The notes under the pieces were generated by a model that worked only from the letters and a program-made list of their open reading frames with translations, was not told the origin of the DNA and made no database searches. This document shows, in pieces, positions 44,201 to 56,033 of a DNA stretch of 64,000 nt. A program made the position numbers and the translations under genes. Position 1 is the first letter of the stretch. Every line of letters starts with the position of its first letter. The stretch covers positions 147,332,001 to 147,396,000 of the forward strand of contig NC_064820.1 of the NCBI RefSeq assembly GCF_024166365.1, given 5' to 3'. The stretch is from Elephas maximus indicus. Its lineage: Eukaryota; Chordata; Mammalia; Proboscidea; Elephantidae.

Positions 44201-44851
44201 TCTGCAAAATGTCTGAGATGGCCAGTGGTAATGGTCAGTCTCGGTTCCGTCTATAATAAGCCAGAGAAGCAGCATTGTAGAGCTTAAGGCAGCAGTAAGC
44301 AGTGGAGAGACAACATACCACGAAGGCAGCTCATTTTGCCCAGAGCTAGCCTTGCTTTTGCCTATCTTTTCAGAACTTTGTATTTTGAGAACAAAGGAAC
44401 TGAAGATGGTTAGAATTTGTTGTCCTTGAAAGTTTTTTATGCATAAGGCACGTGAGGTAGGAGCCCGGGTGGTACAGTGGTTAAGTGCTCGGCTGCTAAC
44501 CAAAATATCAGTACTCCGCTGGAGAAAGTTGTGTAGTCTGCTTCCATAAAGATTGATAGTCTTGGAAACCCTGTGGGGCAGTTCTCTCCTTCCTATAAGG
44601 TCGCTATGAGTTGGAATCAACTTGATGGCAACAGGTATGCATAAGGGAAAGAGTTATAAGTTTATTTGAGTTTTAGCAAACCTCTACTTTTCAAGATATT
44701 AAATATGTTCTTGTTGCAGTCAGCAGATGCTCACAGGTTGACAGCAGAGGAGAGGAACCAAGTGATACTTGACCTGAAAGCAGCAGGATGGTCAGAATTA
44801 AGTGAGAGAAACGCCATCTACAAGGAGTTCTCCTTCAAAAATTTTAATCAG
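41006..44851 (+). CDS. PCBD2: PCBD2, pterin-4a-carbinolamine dehydratase 2 (first two coding exons; continues past window)
   Basis: Join 41006..41095 and 44720..44851, 74 codons, both splice junctions in phase 0. The product dehydrates 4a-hydroxytetrahydrobiopterin during regeneration of the tetrahydrobiopterin cofactor, and its family (DCoH) also stabilises HNF1 dimers. Residues 1-30 are Ala/Arg-rich with no acid after Glu6, resembling a mitochondrial presequence; residues 31-74 ([10 protein letters not shown] ... [10 protein letters not shown]) are the conserved N-terminal part of the DCoH fold. The catalytic His residues of the family lie in the following exons, which I do not find before 64,000. 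The usual length is about 130 residues. Its position after TXNDC15 on the same strand agrees with human 5q31. Confidence 0.93.
41291..42029. other. PCBD2 intron 1, 5' part
   Basis: Unique sequence with a T run at about 41,558-41,576. No exon seen. Confidence 0.5.
42030..42187 (-). mobile_element. AfroSINE, short subtype
   Basis: AACCCGTTGCCGTCGAGTGG ... ACTGCACCACCAGGGCTCC. Confidence 0.92.
42228..42435 (+). mobile_element. AfroSINE, long subtype
   Basis: GGAGCTCTGGTGGCACAGTGG ... the extra block TGTAAAGATTACAGCC ... GGTCACTATGAGTCAAAATCG. It lies 40 bp from an inverted copy, so the pair could form a hairpin in the transcript. Confidence 0.9.
42520..42714 (-). mobile_element. AfroSINE, long subtype with RTE-like tail features
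   Basis: CAGTTGCCATTGAGTTGATTTTG ... TTGCCAGGCTTTTCTTCTGAGG ... CACACCACCCAGGGACTCC. Confidence 0.85.
42715..44457. other. PCBD2 intron 1, unique sequence
   Basis: No exon, RNA gene or clear repeat recognised. Confidence 0.5.
44458..44638 (+). mobile_element. AfroSINE, long subtype with internal deletion
   Basis: GGAGCCCGGGTGGTACAGTGG ... TCCATAAAGATTGATAGTC ... GGTCGCTATGAGTTGG. It ends about 80 bp upstream of PCBD2 exon 2. Confidence 0.85.
44720..44851 (+). CDS. PCBD2: PCBD2 coding exon 2
   Basis: Acceptor TTCTTGTTGCAG ends at 44,719 and donor GTAATT begins at 44,852. Encodes 44 residues beginning [14 protein letters not shown] and ending KNFNQ, closely matching human PCBD2. Phase 0 at both ends. 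Confidence 0.95.
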
Positions 44852-47179
44852 GTAATTATCAGTTCTTGCTAGTGCCGTGGTCTATTTTTGTCACTTGAGG
44901 CTGTGGCTGTATCTGGTACTGCTGGCTGTCTGGTTCCATGTGGATTCAGGATCCACATCCTCCTTTCCTTAAGACTTCAGTGATAGTTCCCCCATTCTTG
45001 ATGATAGTTGCCACCACCCACTTGGCCATTTCTTGCCTCTGGGGGCGGGGGTGGTGTGTGTCATTTGGAAAATCGAATTTCAAAATTACTATTGCTTTGA
45101 TTTGGTGTTGGTTAGGGTATTTAGTTTGTTTTGAAATTTCAGATAACATTAAGAGGGTGTGAGCTTTTTGTATTTATTTGTAAAAATGGTTGAGAAACAT
45201 ACACCTGCCTGTCTGATTTCCTTACTTTGCCTGGGAGGTTGGTAAATTTTCTTTCTTCCTGTAGTTGTATTTATGCTTCTGGAGCATTGCCCAGGCTGCA
45301 CCCTCTTCCCTGATTGGCCCATTCTCCCCAAGCCCAATAGCCTTAAAGCTCTTGTCAATACCTGACCGCCCCTTTGGCAGCTGGGCCTTAACAAGGTAAC
45401 TGTTCCATTAGGGCCCCACCCTGTTGAGAGAGTCATCTCCCATGACTTGCCCTTTAGTTTTTACTCCACTGCATTTCTGTAAGGTAAATGCTTTTGGCTA
45501 TTTCATGTTTGTTCAGTTAGTTTGGCAATCCTTTGGACAGATTTATGGTTTTTATTTATATTAGGTGTCGGCACGTAGAAGTCAGAGACCATGTTTGCTT
45601 AAATAACTCTCTATTGTACCTAACACCGTTCTGGGTAAAAACAGGCATTTGATAAATGCAGATGTTGATTATAGTGCTTACTGGTTTCTAGGAGGGTGTG
45701 TGAGGACCAGATTTCCAACAAAGAAACCTCCGGCTTGTTTTCCTAGTCAGTGCGGTTGGCTCCACTGAGCTGTGTGCACTTTTCTGCTCTCCATGCATCT
45801 GGCTGCCAGCCCTCTGCTGTGAGTCCCCAACTCCTAAGGAAACCTGTGGCAAACAAACTGCCTGTCCTGCCACCCCATGCGCTCGACAGCTCTTGTCAGG
45901 GGCTTAGCACTTGGTGGCTGGTGGCAGGGAATCCCATTGGTACAGTAAGCTTGTGCATAAGCTCTAGGTAGCATTTTCCAAGCTTATTAAAATTCTTACA
46001 TGTGTACAGCCTGACTTCTTTAAGCCTGGGCTAATTTATTGGGCTTGAACATGTGGCTTAAAGTACTTGAGTAGGGCTGCCTCGGGCTCTGCCCACGAAT
46101 CAGTCCTTCAGCACCATTCTAACCTTGAGCGTGGGGTGGCTTTCAGAAATGGCGGGGAAGGGAAGGTATGCACAGCATCCATGACTAATTGTAACCTTCT
46201 TCATCAGGACATTTAATTAGGTAGGCTTTTTTTTTTTTTTCTTTCACCTAGCTAAAAGGCAGATGATAAGAAAATCAGCTGATGTCAGGGAATTTATTCA
46301 GAGAACCAGCACGGAGATTAGATCCTGGGGTCAGTTTTCCAGCCAGTCTCCTGCATGTACAGTGGCCTGTAATGGCAACTGATAATGACAGCTGTCAGTG
46401 CTCTTCCACCAGAGACCACCAGGAACACACCTGTGGTTGAGCAAGTTGGGCATATTACTCGTTGCAGCAAGGGAAAACATATCGTGGAGAATCCCGGGTC
46501 ATCTCAGGAAGAGAATGTTAGAGAAGACTTATTATAGGATTTGGGCTTCTGTTAGTGATTTGGAGGGAATTTTAAGGAAGCAGAGCTTTTCTCTGGATTA
46601 GATGATAATGTCAGGAAGCAAGGGCAATTTTATGAATGGATATTTTAATAAATCTTACCTATAGGGTGAGCAGACTAAAGTGAGGCTTGATTGGTAGAGA
46701 ATTGGTAGAGAAGCAGTAGTTATTCATGTTAGCTGGGAGGAGAGGGGTGTTTAGTATTTTGTGGCTTGGATGAGGTTCGTGTTTGGCAATGATCAGACAT
46801 GATTACAGCATGGTCTTGTTTTTATCTTGATCCCATCATGGTCACAGAGTGGCCTTGTCCGATGTTGAAGTTCATGTTCAACAGGAGGACACCAAGGCTC
46901 AGCTGTGAGTACCAGGCCAGCTCCCAGATGTGAGGAGCTGCTTTTCTCTTTCCCACAGCTGATGGTCAGAGTGGTGACCCTCTGGCACTCACAGATCCTT
47001 CCTCATCTTTCATTTAAGAGATAGGCCATTTTTTTCAGTGTAACAACATATATTACCTTTCCCATGGCAGCTACATTCGTTTTTTCCTATTGTCTTCTAG
47101 TCTTTCTCCCTGTGTATAGTTTATTTAAAATGTGTTAATTGTACATCAGTTAACATTAAAAAAAAATTATTTAATTTGT
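44852..47179. other. PCBD2 intron 2, unique sequence
   Basis: No exon or clear repeat recognised. A T run lies at about 46,227-46,240. Confidence 0.5.
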
Positions 47180-48160
47180 GTTGTAAGAGCAATATTCATT
47201 AATTCAGCAGATATTTATTAAGCGTCTTCTCTGTCCCAGGTTCTAAGCTCGTGCAGCTTATATTCCAGTGGGGAAGGTAGACAGTAAATAAAGGAAGAGA
47301 GAAAGTAATTTCAGGAAATGATAAGTGCCATGCAGGAGAGTAAAATGGGGTGTTGGGGTAGAGAGTATGGAGAGGTGAGGGCACTATTTTAGATGGAGTG
47401 GTATGAGAAGGCCTGTCTGGGAAGAGACATCTGGGGCCTGACAAACGTGAAGCAGTTCAGTGTGTGAAGATCTGAGGGAAGAGAAGTCCAGATGGAGAGA
47501 ACAGCCAAGCACAAAGTTCCAGAAACAGGAATGATCTTGGCATGATGGAGGAGGAGACAGAAGGCCAGTGTTCTGGAGTGGACAGAGAGAGGAGAGAGAG
47601 TGGTGGGAGATGAGGCTAAAGTGAGGGGAAGGTGGGTATAGGGTGAGTGGAGGAATTAAATAAGAGGCTTGTTTTGGACATGTCAGTCAGGTTTGAGATA
47701 CTTATTAGTCATCCAAGTGATGCCGTCAGATTGGCAGTTGGATGTGTGAGGTCACGGCTCAGACTGGGGATATCAGTTTGAGAGCTGCCACTGTACAGAT
47801 GGTCTTAAAAGCCATGGCTTAAATGATCAAGGTGAGAGGAGAAAATTAAAACTGCACAGTCATAGATAGGGGGGAGAGGACAGGATGGAATGAGCAGGTG
47901 GAGGCAAGAAGGCAGCAGGCAGCGGATATGAGTATAGATGCAAGTAGGTTGGTACATTTGTCCTGGAAGAAGAGGTAGTTCTCTTCTGATTGCTTCTGTT
48001 TTTTCAGTGAGGTCATCAACTGAGAGTGAGCAGGGGTGGAAGGGAGTAGTGTTGGAGATCTGGGGTGACAGGAGAAGGTGTGCAGTAGCCAGCTTGGGGA
48101 ATAGCACAGTGAACTGACTAGGGAGGTATGGTCAGTTCCTGGGAGTACTCTGTGTCCACT
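47180..48160. repeat. Ancient interspersed repeat, class unresolved
   Basis: Purine-rich plus strand with phrases (ATTCATTAATTCAGCAGATATTTATTAAGC; TTTGGACATGTCAGTCAGG; AGATACTTATTAGTCATCC) recurring in altered form at 54,280-55,700. It reads like a long-lived mammalian repeat, not a gene. Confidence 0.5.
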
Positions 48161-51100
48161 GGAAATTGATGGACATACCTTTAACGTGAAGATTTTGTAT
48201 GTTTTATCCAGTCATGTGCAGCTGCTTGGGCACAGGCTTGGAGAAGGGTTTAACAAACGAGTGCAGTGGAGGAACAGAGGGGCAAGGCAAGTAAAGATGT
48301 GTGCAAGGGAGGGATGAACACAATGGGCCATGGAGTCTAAGCTGGTAAGTAGGGAGGTGTGGCTGTGATGTGGGAGAGGGATAGTGAAGAGGTGGGAGTG
48401 TAATTTGATGTCATCTTTTTAGAGGGCAGTTATATAATGTCTGCCACTTTTTTAAATGTACATGCCCATTGTCTTACCCTAGAAATTTATTTTCTAGATA
48501 TAGTCCTGCATGAATGCCAAAATGGATATGAAAGATGTCCTTTATAGCCCCCTGGGTGTGTAACTTTTTATTGTGAGCAGGCCTTACCATCTCTCTTGGC
48601 AGGAGTTAAGGGAGGCCCACTGTGCTGCACATCCTCCTGACAACAGCATCACCTCCCCTGGCCTCAGCTCTACAAACTAAAGAAGCCGCAATCCAGAACT
48701 GGTGACCCACCCTTCCTTAAGAGACTGTGACCCACACTGGGTGTTATCACATTTTTTATTTTTATTTTTTAAAAATCTTTGCTGAACATACAGGTTAAAA
48801 AAAAAAGCTCTGTTTCTTTTGCTCAATAGTTTATGAACATTTTTCAGTTGTTTACATAGCCTTTTCATTTTACTTATGACAAAACTTTAGGCATTGGTTG
48901 GGCATTGCAATTTTTAAATAGTTTACCAACACAACATGTATAAAATGGCACCACAAGTTTGCTTCGATATTAATTTATTTTATTGCTAAGGAAAACGAAC
49001 ACTTTCCTTTGTTTGTTGGCTAGATTCATACGTCTTAGAGACATTTTCAGGGATACTGGGCGAAAAGCCTATTTCTCAAACATGTGGGTTATTCAAGGTT
49101 TTTACTATATGGTCAATAGCCAGCAAAATACATTTGAAATTTTTTCTCTCTGGTTTTATCTTATTTAGTCCCAAATAGTCCAGATTCATTTGCTAGCTCA
49201 GGTGGGTGCAAATACTTGGGGATTATAAGTGTGTAAATTCCCGAGGGATCCTAATGGCACAGGTGGATCTAGTCACCTTGGGTTTCGGTTGCTTCCAGCC
49301 CACTGTCCCTTGGTGGTGGTGCCTGGCTCTGGATTGCATTGACCTACAGCACAGCTTGGGTTGGTGGGCAGTGTGTTTGTGACAGGTGACACTGTGAGCA
49401 GTTAGAGTGTGGCAGTACCAGGACTTGAGGCAGGGAGTTTCCACGCTGGAATGCTGGGACTGAGACAGGGTGGGGCTGGCATTTGTAAAGGAGTTTTGCT
49501 TTTTTCTGTTCATGTAGACATAAGGAGGGAGAGGTCTCTAAGAGACATATAAACGTATTCTTAGGTGTTTGGCAACTGCAGGGTGTCTGCATTGAAAGAA
49601 CAAAATGGCAGTTAGAAATGTGGGTTGGGAGTGTCCCATAAAGATAAATTTTGCTATTCATCATCATGGATGGGGACAAGTGGGGAGTTTACACAATTGG
49701 AGGAGATTCGAAGCTTTAGAAGTAGTGTAGAAGGTGAGGTTTTGGAACCTGGGAAACAGCTACAGCAGATGCCAGCAGGTGGAGCCCTCCAGGTTAAGAG
49801 CCCAGACTGGCCAGGTGGCAGCTAACCCCCCAGGGGGGCTGCCCCCTTCTCTCACTCCTGGATTCCACAGGCCACCCATATTCAGCTCGGAAACAGGCGA
49901 GTAACAGGAATGGGTCAGCAGTGGTGGCTGAGAGCCTGACGTGGCTCCATACTTTTGAATGAACGAAGAGTTCCGGGTGGAGGATATAAGGAGTTTCCAG
50001 TTGGTAATGGAGAACACGTTTAATTCAGGAGAAAGGGACCAAGCTTAATGAGAAGGCACCCTAGTTCCCTGCATTCCTGGAGGAGCTCCTGTGCCTCGTC
50101 AGTGTTTTTCTAGGTGGGGCTGCCTGGCAGGACATTTGACTATGTTAGGTTGAATTATACGGGCTGGCTGTTTTGACCTGCAAAAAGGCGGTTTTCCATT
50201 TTTCAGTCTAATAGTTTGTCAGAGTGTGGTATCTCTTGCAGGACAGGGTCCCAGCTTTATTTGTTGTGTACTTTCTTCATCACAGTTAGGTTGTCGTAAC
50301 TACTGCTCTGGAAAGATTCCTGGGGCTGCAGTGGTGGGTGGGAGCAGTGTTGTGAATGGCCTGGCCTTGGGGGTGATGGGGGCCCTGTGCATCTGGCAGC
50401 ATAGTGGCATCTGTGAGTGTGGGTTTGTGAAATGTGTCTCTTCCTGGGGCCCAGGCGCCTGCTGTAGAGCAGCTGAAAGTTACTGTTGTTGACTTACTTT
50501 GTAAAAATGTTTTATTGAGGGATTTGATAATAGGCTTATGGCTAACATTTTGAAGCACTTAGTAAAGTCAAAGCTTGATGATACCAAACAAGAGACAACT
50601 GTTAATGAAAATCTTGATCTTCTGCAGGACATCGGTAGAGGTCTCAAAAGCTCTTATTGTGAATGAATTTGTTCAGATCTTATTGCTTGTTGTTGTGCAC
50701 CAAGTTTACCAGTCAGTAATGCAGTCAGATCAATGTTACATCTGAGTACTCTTGAAAGCAGATCCTCACTCAGCCTGTGAGGGGTGGGAGGCACGCCCAG
50801 AGAGGGGGTTTCCAAGACTTAGAACCAGATAGGATAGAAAGTCATTTTGCTTTTAAAGTAGAGTCTGATATTTGTATGTCTGGGAGCCAGCTAAGGGGAA
50901 CACAAATATGGTTATCACACACAGTAGCTTCTGCTTAACACATGCCTACTGATGGACTTTCCAACTATAGTAGACTAGAAACCTGGGGAAATGTCCATAG
51001 CTTTCTTTGGAATGAAGAGTAGAGAAGCTCACATGTTAGCACATTCTACCTAAAATTTGAGGAGCTAATAAAAATATCTGTGTGGCGTATTCAGTGTGGA

Positions 51101-54100
51101 TGTTCACTTTGGGGTAATTCCTGGATTTCCAGGGAGCTGATGTTGTCAGGTAGTGGCTGGAACATCAGTGTTTTGGAGTCTTCTTTCTGCTGTTTATGTC
51201 GTACAATAGGTTTAGACCTGATGTGTGCTTGCAAAAACACATGCCGTAGATAGATGAGGGGAAATGTAAAACAGGTGTCAAAAATGCAAATATGACACCA
51301 CTAGGTAGTGCAAAAACGCTGTGGTCGTTACACCATCCTTTAATAAAAGTGGACTTTTAAATGCATCATTTTTTCTTTGTCGTATAGTAAATCTTCTGTT
51401 TACAGAACTTAGTCTGAGTGTTTTATAAAAGTCAAACAGTCAAGAAATATAATTTCCTCAACAGTCTTTGTTTTGCCCTTTTACAGATGGCGTAAAGTCA
51501 GGTGTGTAAAAAATAAAAAAGCAGTTGAGCTGACGTGAAAGGTATTTCAGATTTATGCTTTACAGATGATATTGGTATGATTAATGCATTCATTGCTTTT
51601 TTATTGCTTTTCACAGATAATGTACATGATGCATGGAAAATGCTGTGGGTTTAAATCTTTGCCAGGTTTAGACTGTGAATATCAACAGATGTTATCATAT
51701 AAGTACCATAATTATTATAAAATAAAAAATTTGTTATGAAATACATTGACATAAATTTCATTTATGTAAATTGCTTTCATTAGTATAAAACCTAGTGTAG
51801 CTGTTAGGGTTTGTGAAGCACTTTAGATGAGATTAACTTGGTATAATGTGGTCATAAATGGGCTGCTTTAAATTTAACTGACAAGAAAATACCACTCAAG
51901 AGTTAGAAAATTACTCAGGCATTTGTTTTCAGCCTGCATTGCTGGTATCGCTTAAATAGGTTGAATATGAATTAATAACAATGGACTGCTGGCTCAGTAA
52001 TTACAGAAAATAATTTAAAGGAGACCTTAAATAATAACTTACGAGTATTTCGGCCTTGCTCTTTTCCATTGTTTCTGTTTTTCTCTGGTATTCCAGTGCA
52101 CTGCTTCAATATGGCCATTATCGATAGTGTTCAGATTTACACAGCAGGAGTTTTGCCGATAGAGTTTTTGGTGCATTAGGGCCATGACACAGGAACTTGC
52201 CATTCAGCTGTTTCAAAATACTGGCGTTGGGTGCCTGATGGAGGAGATTTATCAGCTAGTCAATAGTTCTTAGCAGCAGAGACAACGCTGCACTCATGCT
52301 CCTGTGGCCTGGTGGTGACCAGCTGCCACCAGCCCTTGGGAGGGATTCAGGCAACAGTGTGGACAGGTGGGTAAGGTTCTTCCCTGGCTCTGAGCTCTCT
52401 GTGCCTGCTCTTTTTTCTCTGTCCTTTTAAACAAAACCAAGCAGTAATATCATCTCCCGTGTTTTGCAGATAATTTATCATTACATTGCCCTTCTGATCT
52501 AGGCTAGAATGGGACATTGAACTACTGAATTTTACAGAAGAATGCGGACCTAGACTGAGATCATGGAATTGCCTGGGGTCACAATGGGTCATGTCACAGG
52601 TAGTAGGTGCCAGACTCCCACTCTCGTTCCTACAGCAACATTTTAAATCCTCTGTGATACAGAAGGTTCTTTTTTAGGAAATACCTTGTTTTCCAAGGAC
52701 TACCTGTTGGATTACTTTTCTGACTTAAATGAGTTTCACCATACTTCCCTGAGAAAGGGAATATTCACCAGCTAAAACAAACAAAGCTGTACTTGTTTAG
52801 GAGTAACCTAGGTATCACTGTTGAGCAATCAGAGGGCATTTAATTGTATCGCTAAAATCAATCCTATCAAAACAGCAAATGCCACTAATGAATCTGTTTG
52901 CTTGTGTACTCAGCCAGCAAAGCAGGATTGTGGCCTCCTACCAGATCATTCATCAAACTGACTGTTCAAAGAGGCTGTCCTCGCCCTTGCAGCCTTGGCT
53001 GTGGACATGGAGCAGGCACCCAAAGCAGACCCAGTTCAGGCTGAGGCAGGAGCCACGTGGCTTCCCCACTGAGAGCCATAGAGCTGTGATTGCTGGCGCA
53101 GTGAGTGTAGTGAAGTACATGAGCTGAGGACTAGCACCACTCTGGGCCCAAGGTGTTAAAAACAAAAAAGGTGTAGAAGGATGAAAATGCATAAGAAGTA
53201 AATGATTGTTTCTGCTCAGAAAAGCTGTCAGTTTTGTTGGGGGAGGTGACTCATCTGAATTGTACAAGGTAGTTGATATTAAAAAAAATTTTTTTTTATT
53301 GCCAAGTTAATCAGGCACTAAGTTGTGAAGTACTTAGTGAACGAAAGGAGGTGTACTCTAGGAAAGCTGCCGAGAGAAGGGAGTTTTGAGCTGGTCCGTG
53401 ATAGGTGTTTGTGAGGAAGCTAAGGGAGGGATCAGTAGGTGGCAAAGGTCAAAGATGGGGAAAGAGGACACATCTTGTTGGTAATGTGTTTGGGACATTA
53501 GGGCCCTAGTGTTGATTTGGCAAGCTGGGGTACAGATTGGCAGGGAGGGGCCTCGGTGAACTCACCCTGGGCTGAGCATTGCCTCAAGTTTAGGGTGTCT
53601 GAAACCGAATTCCTGCCTTTCTATCTTTCCTCCAGATTGCTTGTTTCTCTCAGCAATACCACCATCTTCTCAGTCCCCCAGACCTGAAACTGAAGAATTA
53701 TCTTCAGTTATCATCCATTATCCTCTTTGGCCAAGAACTGGTCAGTCTTCGTTTAGTGTCTTTCACCAAGACTGTGCATCTGGTCTGGGTGCCCCTCGCC
53801 TCCCACTAGGGTTCCTGTCGAAGCCTCCTGACAGCCTTTCACCTCTAGCCTCTCCCTGCCCCCATCTGGCCTGCACGTCACTCTGTATAGGATGCACTTC
53901 AACTTCTCAGAGGTTTTCAAAGCTGCCCACAGGTCTGACCCTAATCCTACTTCTCATTTACTGCTCTGCAAGAGGCTTCTTCCCTCTGTTAGACATTAGA
54001 ACTGTAAGGTGCCTGAGAGTCACCCAGTCATCCCCCCTCACTGAAGTAGGAAAACCAAGGCTCTGGGGGTGGGAGGCGGAGTACCTTGGCCAAGGCCACA

Positions 54101-54284
54101 CAGAGTCAGTGGCCGCGTTGGAACTGGAGCCAAGACCCCTAGCATCTCAGTTCAGTTCTTTTCTACCTTTATTCAAGCTGTTCTTCCCCACCATGCTGCA
54201 TCCTACCCTACCCTACTCTACTCTATCTGTCCACATCCCACCCATTTCTAGAAAGTTTTACCTGACTTTATGTATTTAATAATA
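48161..54284. other. PCBD2 intron 2, mostly unique
   Basis: No splice-consistent coding exon of PCBD2 and no other gene recognised. The longest frame (plus, 53,641-54,279) is judged accidental. Confidence 0.5.
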
Positions 54285-55700
54285 ATGAACAATTATTGAG
54301 CACTTACTGTGCTAGACACTGGAGATGCAGTTGTGAACAGCACAGATATTGTTCCATCTTCATGGAGCTTATAGTGTAGCGGGGAAGGGAGAGTGTAAAT
54401 GAAGAAAAGAACGAGTGTATAATTAGAAGTTATGATAAGTGCCATGAAAGAAAATCCTAATAGCTAATGCTTATTGAACACTTGAGCTGTGTGCCAGGCA
54501 CTATTGTGAGGACTTTACATGTATTCATTCATTTAATCCTCACAAAACCCTGTGAAGTAGATACTATTTTCCTCATTTTAAAGATGAGGAAGCTAAGGCT
54601 TAGATTAAGTAACTTGCCTAAGGTCCCACAGCTAGTAAGAAGTGGAGCCAGGATATGACCCTGGGCAGTTAATACTGTTAGCCCAAGTGCAATACTTCCT
54701 CTCCAGCAGAAGAGGGTGCTGTGAGAGAGAATGGTAGGAAGACTGGATTCAGTCTGAGGAAAGTGATCAGGGAGGACCTCTCTAAGGAAGTGATGAACTG
54801 ATGCATGTTCGGGATGTAATAGGCCACTCTCAGAAGGAGTGGAGGGGCAAAAGTCAACTGGGGAGAGTACTGTGGAGACTGTTGTATTCATCCTGAAGAG
54901 ATATCATTGCTAGGGTGGACAGGGACTATGAAAGAGGAGACACAGAGAAGTGTGGAGCTTGGAGTTACAGTTTGAAGTTTAAATGAGCAGGAACCAGTGG
55001 CACCATGCTAACTCTTTTAGAGAATACAGACGTAAAGACAAAACACAAGTTGCTTTTCCTGGGGGGACTGATAACGGTGCTGAGGAAGCAGAGCAGGGAG
55101 TGTTAAGAATGACTGTAGATTTGGGGCACGGAGGAACTGGGTAGTTGAAAGTGATATTACTGAGGAGGGCAAGTGTGGGAAAGGAACAGGATTGGAGTCC
55201 AGGGGGAATCAAGATTTCTGTTTTGGACATTGTTAGTATGAGTTGCTGTGAGACATCCAAATGTCTACTTCAAGAAGGTAGTTGGTTATGTGTGTTAGGA
55301 GCTTAGAGGAAAGGTCTGGGCTGTAGAAAATTGGAGAGTCATAGGTGTGTATAGAAAAAGCCAAGGTAATGATGAGATCACTCAGGAAGAAATTGTAGTG
55401 TGAGAAGGGAAGGGGACTCTGAATTCAGTCCCTATTTAGGGATTAAGTAGAAGAGAAGGAGCTGGCAAAAGACCCAGAAGGACTTGTTAGAGAAATAGGA
55501 AGAAAACCAGGTCAGTGTCATATTACAGAGTCCAAAAGAAATGAAGATGATGTTTTAAAAAGGATGGAGGAGTCAATTTTGTTGCGAGGTCAAGTAAGAT
55601 GAGGACTAAAGGATGACCATTGGATTAAGCAACAAGGAGGTCACCGATGACGGTAGAAAGGATAGTTTTGGTGGGGTGGGGGTGCAGGCCAGCCTGGAGA
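54285..55700. repeat. Ancient repeat (same family as 47,180) with antisense MIR
   Basis: An antisense MIR occupies about 54,465-54,660 (CCTCATTTTAAAGATGAGGAAGC ... CCCACAGCTAGTAAGAAG). Around it lies the A/G-rich family of 47,180, with TTTTGGACATTGTTAGTATGAG near 55,222 and AAGTAAGATGAGGACTAAAGG near 55,593. Confidence 0.5.
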
Positions 55701-56033
55701 GGAAGTGGAGCTCATGCGCTCAAACATTAGTCTGTTTGTTCTTTCCATGTAGAATTTAGCCCTTGGGTTATCTTATTTGTTTGCGGTGGTCTTTCAGCCT
55801 TGTTTTGATATTGAACCTATGGATGTTAGCACTAGAAGGGATGAGGGCCAAAGATAAAGTGGTTTGCCCACAGTGACAATGAACCAGTGGCAGAATTATG
55901 AGACTAAATGGAATTTAGATTATGTACCAGAGAAATGCAACTACTCACCTGTGTCTCTTTCCAGCTAGGATGTAAGCACTTTGAGGACAGAGGCTTGGCT
56001 GTGTTGTGTCTATCTCCCATAGTACCCAGCTCA

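Noticed and set aside
53641-54279. 212-codon plus-strand frame in PCBD2 intron 2
   Set aside because: It begins with TTG, has no recognisable domain, lacks splice context and overlaps repeat-like sequence. I saw no evidence of an exon.
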